A DNA stretch of 64,000 bases from Cystobacter fuscus. Its GTDB lineage: Bacteria > Myxococcota > Myxococcia > Myxococcales > Myxococcaceae. Shown here piece after piece: positions 57,551 to 64,000 of this stretch. The stretch is taken from NCBI RefSeq assembly GCF_002305875.1, contig NZ_CP022098.1, positions 7,006,001 to 7,070,000 on the forward strand, in the 5' to 3' direction. A program made the position numbers and the translations under genes. The notes under the pieces are model-generated. The model had not been told where the DNA came from, ran no database searches, and saw only the letters and a list, made by a program, of their open reading frames with translations. Each line of letters starts with the position of its first letter. Position 1 is the stretch's first letter.

Positions 57551-58179
57551 CACTCGACACCTCCGGGTTGCGCCTGCTCGAGAAGGATGTCCTTGAGCCG
57601 CTTGCGCGCCCGGAACAGCCGGGTGCCCACCGTCATGGGGGCGATGCCCAGCTGCTCGGCGATGCGCGCGTACGACAGACCTTCCATGTCCTTCAACCGC
57701 ACCACGTCCCGGAATTCCTCCGGCAGCTTCTCCACCGCGCGCCAGACGTCCTCCAGCGTATAGCCCGCCCACGTCTCCGCCGGAGCCGCCTCCTCGCTGG
57801 CAACGTCCAGGCCCTCGGTGAATTCCTGCTGGGGATGGCGCTTGTCCTGTCGGCACATGTCGAGGAACCGCCTGACGAGGATGGAGGCCAGCCACGGCAG
57901 GGGGGGCGCGGCGCGGTCATAGGTGTGGAAGGCGCGAAACGCCCGCTCGTAGGTGTCCTGGAGCAGGTCCTTCGCATCCGAGGGGTTGCGGCCCCGGCAC
58001 AGGAAGCGGGCGCGCTCCTCCAGTTGCGGCTGGCAGCGAGCCAGCACCTCCTGGAACTCCCGCGCGGACCCGGGAGCGCCGGGCGTGGCGCTCGCGGGGA
58101 CGGGGGTCCGTGCCGGGCTCCGGGTGCGGGTGAATCGGAACGGGAAGTCCACGAGGGCACTACTTCGCATGGGACGCAT
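57550..58179 (-). CDS. ECF sigma-70 factor
   Basis: A 209-residue extracytoplasmic-function sigma factor. Region 2 has 'RNPSDAKDLLQDTYERAFRAFHTYD', and region 4 has 'LPEEFRDVVRLKDMEGLSYARIAEQLGIAPMTVGTRLFRARKRL', the helix-turn-helix that reads the -35 element. The ATG at 58179 is chosen; an upstream TTG at 58230 and an ATG at 58170 are alternatives. Its stop touches the start of the anti-sigma/CHAT gene. Confidence 0.92.
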   Translation of the reverse strand: MRPMRSSALVDFPFRFTRTRSPARTPVPASATPGAPGSAREFQEVLARCQPQLEERARFLCRGRNPSDAKDLLQDTYERAFRAFHTYDRAAPPLPWLASILVRRFLDMCRQDKRHPQQEFTEGLDVASEEAAPAETWAGYTLEDVWRAVEKLPEEFRDVVRLKDMEGLSYARIAEQLGIAPMTVGTRLFRARKRLKDILLEQAQPGGVE

Positions 58180-58226
58180 CCCGGCGAAAGGGCCTCCAGG
58201 GCCTTCACTCCACGCCAGCCAGGCAC

Positions 58227-58859
58227 TCAAGGCACGAGCAGGGGCGTCTCGCGCGCCCGGGGAGCGAGCCGGGAGAAGACCTGGCTCGCGAGCTCCGGCT
58301 GGCCGGCCCGCAGCCCCAGGGAAGCCTCATCGAGCAACGGCGTCACCACGAGTCCCTCGGCGCCGTGGTGGGCGAGGAAGACGAGGTGGAGGGCGGGCAC
58401 GCGCAGCTCGAAGAAGTCCGAGACGCGCGCGCCCGCGGTGCGCATCACGCCGCGCCGGTGCTTCTCCATCAGGCGGCTCTTCTGGGCACCGCCGATCTGC
58501 ACCGTCTCCCACCGGCCCCGGGTGGACTGGACCTCCACGAGGGAGCGGACCTCGCCTTCCACCTGGACCGGGTAGACGACGCGCTGGAGATCGAGCAGCA
58601 GCCGGCCGGGGTCCTCGCCCTGGTAGCGCTGGAGCCGCTCCAGGGAGACCATGAACACCGGGATGGGCTCGCCGAGGGTTCCGGTACTCGCCTCCTCCGG
58701 GCCCTGGAACCCCAGGGAGCGGGCGTTGGAGGCACTCACCCGTCCAGCGAAGTCCTGGAGGGTGCGGGCCGCGGCGGCGCGAGCCTCATCGGGTTGCGCG
58801 AAGGAGGCGGGGGCGGAGCCCAGGACGAGGAGGCATGCGGACAGCAGGAGGTTCTTCAT
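58227..58859 (-). CDS. Secreted hypothetical protein upstream of the ECF sigma gene
   Basis: A 210-residue protein with signal peptide 'NLLLSACLLVLGSAPASFA' (cleavage near 21). No family is recognised. It is predicted beta/alpha with a central 'RVVYPVQVEGEVRSLVEV' strand pair. It ends 48 bases before the sigma start on the same strand, so it is probably the first gene of the sigma operon and might be an envelope sensor or a target; this is inferred from position only. Confidence 0.65.
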   Translation of the reverse strand: MKNLLLSACLLVLGSAPASFAQPDEARAAAARTLQDFAGRVSASNARSLGFQGPEEASTGTLGEPIPVFMVSLERLQRYQGEDPGRLLLDLQRVVYPVQVEGEVRSLVEVQSTRGRWETVQIGGAQKSRLMEKHRRGVMRTAGARVSDFFELRVPALHLVFLAHHGAEGLVVTPLLDEASLGLRAGQPELASQVFSRLAPRARETPLLVP

Positions 58860-58912
58860 GGGATGTCTTTCCAGAATCGAGAGGGAGAAAAGCCCTGGCA
58901 CGGGCCGGGCGA

Positions 58913-60205
58913 CTACTTCGTCCAGAGGGCGGACAGCACGCCGTCCAGTGCGCTCACATGGGACAGGCGGTAGCCCTGGTTCAACCCGGCCACGTAGTTG
59001 TAGGTGGATTGATAGCCGGCGCTCGTCATGTTGTAGGCCTGGTAGAAGCCAGACGACGTGGGGTGCCAGGTGGCCGCGTAGCGGATGCCATTGGGCGTGG
59101 AGTAGGAGTTGAAGCGCACGGGCATGAGGCCCTGGGCCGCGAAGCTCTGCTTCTTCGACTCGAAGTCCGCCGCCGTCATGTGCCAGTAGGTGGCGTAGCC
59201 ATTGTGGGCCTTCTTCACCCAGACGCCGGCGAAGCGGATGACGCCGTTGTCGTTGTAGACGGTCAGGTCCACGTTCAGGTAGCCGGCGTTCCACATCTCG
59301 TTCCACTTCGCGGACATCTCGGCCTCGGTCAGGTTGGCCAGGGAGAGGAACGCGCCGTCGATGGGCGCCCAGATGACGGAGAAGAGCGGGCCGCTGGACG
59401 TGGGCAGCACACTGACCCGATCCGGACGCCAGCCCTGGGCGCGGTAGGTGTCGAAGTAGGACTGGAACTGCTGCGTCGTCATCAACACGCGCACCGGACG
59501 GCTCCCCACCGCCTGGAAGGAGCCCGCCATCAACCGGTTGCCCGAGGAATTGTACGCGGTCAGGGTGACCGGCCAGCGATCACGCCAGGCGTGGTGGTCG
59601 AAACATCCCTGGAAGCTGCTCGCGGACAGGTTGTGGAAGTCGCTGTAGCAGGGCGGGTTCTCGCGGATGTTGTAGTAGTCCCGCCAGTGGACGTGATCGG
59701 CGCCGCTCACGTACTCGGAGTAGGTGATATAGTATTGGTCCCCCACGTTGGGCGCCCACGGATCATTGACGTAGACATAGTTGGTGCTGAGGAGCGTGAG
59801 ATACCCGCTGGCCACCATCATGTGTCCGCCGCCACCGGTCCATCCCCAGGAGAAGGCCACGGGCCGGTTGGCGTTGATCTCGCTCGTCAGCGACGACCAG
59901 CTCAGCGCGCTGTTGGACGTGGTGTTGTACGCGAAGCCATACTTCTCGAACTCGGGCCAGCCGGGCTGCACACACGCCGAGGGTACGGGGCTGTTGCAGC
60001 AATCCGAGCGCCCCAGGCGCCGGTTGGCCTGATCACACTGGGACACCCGCGTGGCGCCCAGGTAGTTCATGATCATCTGGCCGCTGCCGGCCCAGCACCA
60101 CTGGTTCGTCTCTTGGGGGAACAGCGGCACCGGCAGCGTGCCCGCGTTCGCGGCCGAAACAGCCATCACGAGCGATGCCAGCGCACCGCGCAGTATACTC
60201 CGCAT
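58913..60205 (-). CDS. Secreted papain-like (C39/PLCP) peptidase with C-terminal beta repeats
   Basis: A 430-residue protein with a signal peptide (1-21). The catalytic Cys37 lies in 'QETNQWCWAGSGQMIMNYLG', His128 in 'GGGGHMMVA', and the acid/amide pair in 'VYVNDPW' (147-148), the layout of C39-like/papain-like peptidases. Several extra Cys (57, 69, 70, 78) suggest disulfides. Residues about 215-430 contain tandem repeats such as 'RVLMTTQQFQSYFDTYRAQGWRPDRVSV' and 'GFYQAYNMTSAGYQSTYN', typical of bacterial tandem repeat domain 1 (BTRD1). A predatory or defensive secreted protease is plausible (inference). Confidence 0.85.
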   Translation of the reverse strand: MRSILRGALASLVMAVSAANAGTLPVPLFPQETNQWCWAGSGQMIMNYLGATRVSQCDQANRRLGRSDCCNSPVPSACVQPGWPEFEKYGFAYNTTSNSALSWSSLTSEINANRPVAFSWGWTGGGGHMMVASGYLTLLSTNYVYVNDPWAPNVGDQYYITYSEYVSGADHVHWRDYYNIRENPPCYSDFHNLSASSFQGCFDHHAWRDRWPVTLTAYNSSGNRLMAGSFQAVGSRPVRVLMTTQQFQSYFDTYRAQGWRPDRVSVLPTSSGPLFSVIWAPIDGAFLSLANLTEAEMSAKWNEMWNAGYLNVDLTVYNDNGVIRFAGVWVKKAHNGYATYWHMTAADFESKKQSFAAQGLMPVRFNSYSTPNGIRYAATWHPTSSGFYQAYNMTSAGYQSTYNYVAGLNQGYRLSHVSALDGVLSALWTK

Positions 60206-60311
60206 GTCGTCGTCTCCAGGGGTCCCGAACTCCCCGCCCCATCGCTGGTACGACGCGGGGAGGGATTATTCCTGGAGGATTTGGCGGGGCATTTTCCCCG
60301 CGACGTCCCCG

Positions 60312-61115
60312 CTACCGGGTGGCGGGCTTGAGCGCCCGGGTGGCGCAGAACCCCGACAAGTACTCCGACAGCCGGTCTCCCTCGGTGTGCTTGTCCTCGT
60401 AGAAGCCGGTGAGCAGGAAGCCCGCGTCGAGCTGCCCGCCGATCTGATCCTCCAGCGAGTGCGCCACGCACAGGGGCTCGCCCGCGTCGGTGTAGCGGCG
60501 CCGCTCCTCGTCGGTGAGGCTCGCCACGTCCGAGTACGGCATGCGGTACTTGAGCCGCGGCCCGCCCTGCTTCTCCAGCTCCGGGTCGAACAGGAAGACG
60601 ATGGGGTTGGAGAAACCCGAGAGCAACACACCGCCGGGGCGCAGCACCCGGAAGGCCTCGTGCCACACGGGGCGGATCTCCGACGCGAAGCAGTTGGAGC
60701 AGGGGTGGAAGATGAGATCGAAGCTCTCGTCCGCGAAGGCGGACAGGTCGCGCATGTCACCTTCCACGAGGCGGATGTCGAGGCCCTCGCGCTCGGCCAC
60801 CTCGGCATCCCGCGCGAGCTGGGCGGGCGAGTTGTCGAACACCGTGACGCGGGCCCCGGCGGCGGCGAACACCGGACACTGTTGTCCGCCCGCGCTCGCC
60901 AGTCCCAACACGTCCTTGCCCGCCAGGCCGCCGAACCACTCGCGCGGCACGGGCTTGCACGGGGTGAGCACCACGCTCCACTCCCCCCGGCGCGCCGCGG
61001 CGATCACCTCGGGTCCCACGGGAATCGTCCACCGATCCCCCTTGGCCACCTGACGGTTCCAGGCCTCGCGGTTGTAGGCAGTCAGGTCCATACCGCGCTT
61101 CCACTCCGTCCCCAT
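60312..61115 (-). CDS. SAM-dependent class I methyltransferase
   Basis: A 267-residue methyltransferase with the Rossmann motif 'DVLGLASAGGQQCPVFAAAGARVTVFDNS' (acidic residue after beta 2), 'VEGDMRDLSAFADESFDLIF' and 'EAFRVLRPGGVLLSGF'. The substrate is not determined. The ATG at 61115 is fixed by AAGGAG five to six bases upstream. Confidence 0.9.
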   Translation of the reverse strand: MGTEWKRGMDLTAYNREAWNRQVAKGDRWTIPVGPEVIAAARRGEWSVVLTPCKPVPREWFGGLAGKDVLGLASAGGQQCPVFAAAGARVTVFDNSPAQLARDAEVAEREGLDIRLVEGDMRDLSAFADESFDLIFHPCSNCFASEIRPVWHEAFRVLRPGGVLLSGFSNPIVFLFDPELEKQGGPRLKYRMPYSDVASLTDEERRRYTDAGEPLCVAHSLEDQIGGQLDAGFLLTGFYEDKHTEGDRLSEYLSGFCATRALKPATR

Positions 61116-61204
61116 GACGGCTCCTTGTTGAACACTGAAGACCGGATCCACGCGATATCACGCTTCCGTGCTCGAAGAGCCCCCCGAGGCGGTATTCCTC
61201 GGAC

Positions 61205-62209
61205 ATGGCCTCTACGACCCGCTCCGTGTTCACCCTGGCGTTGCTGTTGTGCGCCCTGCCCGCCCTCGCCCAGGAGAAGAAGGCCCCCGAGCCGCTCGGC
61301 ATCGCGCTCGAGGGCTACGCCTACCCCGCCCCCGTGCAGTTCCTCCCGCTGACCCTCCAAGGCCAGGACGTCCGCATGGCCTACATGGACGTGCCCGCCA
61401 GCGGCAAGGCCAACGGGCGCACCGTCGTGCTCTTCCACGGCAAGAACTTCTTCGGCGCCTACTGGCGCGACACCCTCCGCGCGCTCACCCAGGCGGGCTA
61501 CCGCGTCGTGGTGCCGGATCAGATCGGCTTCGGCAAGTCCTCCAAGCCGGCCATCGACTACAGCTTCCACCTGCTCGCCACCCAGACGAAGCGGGTGCTG
61601 GAGAAGCTCGGAGTCTCCAAAGCCGCCATCGTGGGGCACTCCATGGGCGGCATGCTCGCCACGCGCTTCGCGCTCCTGTTCCCGGAGACCACCACGCACC
61701 TCATCCTGGAGAATCCCATCGGCATGGAGGATTACCGCGTCCTCGTACCCTGGCGCTCCACCGAGGAGCTCTACAAGGGCCAGCTCGACACCACCGAGGA
61801 GTCCGTGCGCAAGTACCAGAAGACCTACTACGTCACGTGGCGTCCCGAGTACGAGGAGTATGTCCAGGTCATCTACCGCCAGACGCTCGGTGGCGAGTAC
61901 CCACGGCTGGCCTGGGTGTCCGCCGCCACCGAGCAGATGATCTACCAGCAGCCGGTGGTGCACGAGTTCCCGCAGGTGACGGCACCGGTGCTGCTCGTCA
62001 TCGGGCAGGCGGATCGCACCACGATCGGCCGGGCGCGCGTGTCGCCCGAGGCCCTCACGAAGCTCGGCCAGTACCCGGAGCTGGGCCGGCGCGCGGCGAA
62101 GGCCTTCCCCCGCGCCACGCTCGTGGAGCTGCCCAACGTGGGACACATCCCCCACTTCGAGGCCCCCGAGAAGTGGCACGAGGCGCTGCTCGGGTTCCTC
62201 GGCAAGTGA
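61205..62209 (+). CDS. Secreted alpha/beta hydrolase
   Basis: A 334-residue protein with signal peptide 'SVFTLALLLCALPALA' (cleavage near 22). The oxyanion motif is 'VVLFHGKNFFG', the nucleophile Ser146 is in 'VGHSMGGMLATRF', the acid is in 'LLVIGQADRTT', and His is in 'VGHIPHFEAPE'. Related to haloalkane dehalogenase/proline iminopeptidase-like fold_1 hydrolases; the substrate is unknown. Divergent from the methyltransferase (89 bases between starts). Confidence 0.9.
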   Translation: MASTTRSVFTLALLLCALPALAQEKKAPEPLGIALEGYAYPAPVQFLPLTLQGQDVRMAYMDVPASGKANGRTVVLFHGKNFFGAYWRDTLRALTQAGYRVVVPDQIGFGKSSKPAIDYSFHLLATQTKRVLEKLGVSKAAIVGHSMGGMLATRFALLFPETTTHLILENPIGMEDYRVLVPWRSTEELYKGQLDTTEESVRKYQKTYYVTWRPEYEEYVQVIYRQTLGGEYPRLAWVSAATEQMIYQQPVVHEFPQVTAPVLLVIGQADRTTIGRARVSPEALTKLGQYPELGRRAAKAFPRATLVELPNVGHIPHFEAPEKWHEALLGFLGK

Positions 62210-62221
62210 GGGGCTGGTGGC

Positions 62222-63616
62222 TCAGGCGCCGCCGTCGGTGACGCCGGGGTCTGCGTTCACGTCGATGCCGTCGCGCAGCAGCTCAGCCTTCTCGGCGTTG
62301 CTCGCCAGGGTGGCCACCGGGTTGTCATACCAGCCCGGATCTCCGTAGCCCTCCAGGTGCTCGCGCACCTTGAGCACCGTGAACATGCCCCCCATGGTGA
62401 TGCCTCCGTAGCGGCCCTTGCCGCCCACCATGGGGATGCTGTTGGCCGGCACCGCCATGCCCATGTCCTCCATCTCCCCCATGCCCGTGTGGCCCATCGT
62501 CATGTAGTCCGGCAAGAGCTCGCGCACCTTCTCGTCGAAGCCCTCGGGCTCGAGGCCGATGAGGTTGGGCATCCCGTGACCCATCTGGTTCATCACGTGG
62601 TGGGTCATGTGGCAGTGCATCGCCCAGTCGCCGGGCTCGTCCGCCACGAACTCGATGCCGCGCGTGCTGCCCACCGGCACCAGCACCGTGGTGTCCGACC
62701 ATTGAGCGGACTCGGGGACGCGGCCTCCGTCCGTCTCGGTGATGCGGAACTGGTAGCCGTGCAGGTGGATGGGGTGATGGTCCATGGGGCCGAGGTTGCC
62801 CAGCCGGATGCGCACCCGCTGTCCCTTCTTCACCACCAGCGGCGCCGTGCCCGGGAAGGCCTTGCCGTTGATCGTCAGCAGGTTGAAGTCCGTCATCTCG
62901 TTGGCATTGGGCCGCCGGGCGCCCGGGTCCAGGCGCCACTCGTGCAGCATCAGCGCGAAGTCCCGGTCCACCCTCGGCCCTCGCGGCTGGCGGGGGTGGA
63001 CGATGAACATGCCCGTCATGCCCAGGGCGATCTGCGTCATCTCGTCGTGGTGCGAGTGGTACATCAGCGTGCCCGACTGGCGCAGGGTGAACTCGTACTT
63101 GAACGTCTCGCCGGGGGCGATGGCCTTCTGGTTGAGTCCCCCCACCCCATCCATGCCATTGGGCAGCAGCAGCCCGTGCCAGTGCACCGTGGTGGGCGCG
63201 GGCAGCCGGTTGGTGACGTAGAAGCGCACGCGGTCGCCTTCCACCGCCTCGATGACCGGGCCATGCACACGGCCGTTGTAGCCCCAGCACCGCGCCTGGA
63301 GCCCCGGCGCGAACTCGTGCTCCACCTCCTGGGCCACCATGTGGAAGACCTTCACGCCGTCCACCACCTTCCAGGGCAGCTTCGTCCCGTTGGGCACCAC
63401 CACCGGCGTGTAGTCCCGGCCGGGCCGCCCCGGGGGCAGGTGCTTGCCACTCGCCTGGGGCCTGCCCGTGTCCGCCGCCGAGCCCTCGCGCGCCGGAGTC
63501 CCGGAGAACGGCTCCTGGGCCCGCGCCCGCGTGGCCGACAACAGCGAGGTCCCGGCCATGCCCAGACCACCGGCGACGAGCAAGCGCCGCCGGCTCAATT
63601 CCTTCTTCTCGCTCAT
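62222..63616 (-). CDS. Tat-exported multicopper oxidase
   Basis: A 464-residue copper oxidase. The twin-arginine signal is 'ELSRRRLLVAGGLGMAG'. Copper ligands are in 'TTVHWHGLLLP', 'TLMYHSHHDEM', 'HHPIHLHGYQF' and 'WAMHCHMTHHVMNQMGHGM', giving T1 and the T2/T3 cluster. The Met/His-rich 'MGHTGMGEMEDMGM' near the C-terminus is like CopA/CueO copper-tolerance oxidases. It probably oxidises Cu(I) in the periplasm. Its start overlaps the stop of the upstream TolC-like gene (ATGA), pointing to a copper-efflux operon. Confidence 0.93.
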   Translation of the reverse strand: MSEKKELSRRRLLVAGGLGMAGTSLLSATRARAQEPFSGTPAREGSAADTGRPQASGKHLPPGRPGRDYTPVVVPNGTKLPWKVVDGVKVFHMVAQEVEHEFAPGLQARCWGYNGRVHGPVIEAVEGDRVRFYVTNRLPAPTTVHWHGLLLPNGMDGVGGLNQKAIAPGETFKYEFTLRQSGTLMYHSHHDEMTQIALGMTGMFIVHPRQPRGPRVDRDFALMLHEWRLDPGARRPNANEMTDFNLLTINGKAFPGTAPLVVKKGQRVRIRLGNLGPMDHHPIHLHGYQFRITETDGGRVPESAQWSDTTVLVPVGSTRGIEFVADEPGDWAMHCHMTHHVMNQMGHGMPNLIGLEPEGFDEKVRELLPDYMTMGHTGMGEMEDMGMAVPANSIPMVGGKGRYGGITMGGMFTVLKVREHLEGYGDPGWYDNPVATLASNAEKAELLRDGIDVNADPGVTDGGA

Positions 63617-64000
63617 CGCGTCCCTCCCGCGTCATCCGTCAGCCGGCCACCCACCGCGTTCTCCAGGGCGTTCCGGGCGTTCCAGTAGTCCCGCAGCGTC
63701 TCCACGTACTCCCGATACGTCCGCACCTCCTCGCGCCGGGCCTCGAGGAGCTGGAACGGGCTCAACACCATGGCGTTGTATTGGAGCTGCGACTGCTCCA
63801 CGACCCGCCGCCGCAGGGGCAACAGCGTCGCCGAGTAGTGCTCCACCAACCGCCGCGCCGTCTGCAGCGCCGCCCGCCGCTGCCGCACCTCGGAGCGGGC
63901 ATCGACCGAGAGCCGTGTCAGCTTCCGCTCGGCCTGGCGCTCGCGCGCCTCCAGCCCCCCGATGAGCGCCTGCCGCTGGTTGAACAGGGGCAGCTCCAAC
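63613..64000 (-). CDS. TolC/CusC-family outer membrane protein, C-terminal part (5' end outside window)
   Basis: The last about 128 residues of an outer membrane efflux channel. 'LELPLFNQRQALIGGLEAR' is the characteristic CusC/NodT segment, and the following long helices ('LQYNAMVLSPFQLLEARREEVRTYREYVETLRDYWNARNALENAVGG') are the final OEP repeat. The frame stays open to the window edge. With the multicopper oxidase directly downstream it is probably part of a Cus-like copper exporter. Confidence 0.85.
   Translation of the reverse strand, partial: LELPLFNQRQALIGGLEARERQAERKLTRLSVDARSEVRQRRAALQTARRLVEHYSATLLPLRRRVVEQSQLQYNAMVLSPFQLLEARREEVRTYREYVETLRDYWNARNALENAVGGRLTDDAGGTR

Noticed and set aside
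60284-60301. Hairpin GCGGGG/CCCCGC downstream of the papain-like peptidase start region
   Set aside because: Only six base pairs, no T tract, and placed upstream of one gene and downstream of the other without clear role.

Overview
The window is a very GC-rich (about 70 %) chromosomal segment from a myxobacterium, most likely a Cystobacterineae member (Archangium/Cystobacter/Myxococcus group). The case rests on gene content: small TIGR04563-like proteins, a Wzx/deacetylase/acetyltransferase/glycosyltransferase block like the Myxococcus spore-coat (Exo) loci, hybrid kinases, ECF-sigma/CHAT proteins and many secreted hydrolases and lipoproteins, together with GC-rich third positions and ATGA/GTGA gene overlaps. 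The genus is inferred, not proven. No rRNA, tRNA, CRISPR array, insertion sequence or phage gene was found.

Layout: 1-2608 (+) is the 3' part of a DUF4129/DUF4350 membrane-protein operon. 2662-8287 (-) is a tripartite RND efflux operon (adaptor, pump, TolC) with a perfect TetR-type palindrome upstream but no regulator gene. 8530-10488 holds an ATP-grasp enzyme and an esterase. 10654-16272 (-) is a five-gene polysaccharide operon. 16729-22118 (+) is a cytochrome c maturation operon (ccmABCDEF plus a TlpA/CcmG thioredoxin), followed by a zinc-ribbon membrane protein. 23342-24688 (-) is argG. 24753-27521 (+) is three tandem copies of an undescribed two-gene module. 27619-30544 (+) is hutU-hutI. 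30617-31913 holds a class II amidotransferase and a lipoprotein.

32009-41636 (-) is a housekeeping block: tilS, ftsH, folP, glmM, pdxJ, acpS, nnr, tsaE (RNA modification, proteostasis, folate, cell-wall precursor, vitamin B6, carrier-protein activation, NAD(P)HX repair). 42086-42519 (+) is a pair of small ribbon-helix-helix-like proteins. 42547-47849 holds a 5'-nucleotidase C-domain lipoprotein, a TonB-dependent receptor with an apparent frameshift, and a divergent ChaN-like protein. Next come a YaiI protein, an acyl-CoA carboxylase beta subunit, a double-receiver hybrid histidine kinase and an SGNH hydrolase. 54605-58859 (-) contains an ECF sigma factor directly followed by one polypeptide that joins an anti-sigma zinc finger, a membrane span, a TPR-like region and a CHAT protease. 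The right end carries a secreted papain-like peptidase, a methyltransferase, an alpha/beta hydrolase and a copper operon (TolC, multicopper oxidase) running off the edge.

The two best candidates for undescribed biology are the triplicated secreted-protein/partner module (24753-27521), whose third copy has lost in frame the candidate Cys/His catalytic region while its partner gene stays intact, and the sigma/anti-sigma-TPR-CHAT pair (54605-58179), which suggests protease-controlled sigma release.
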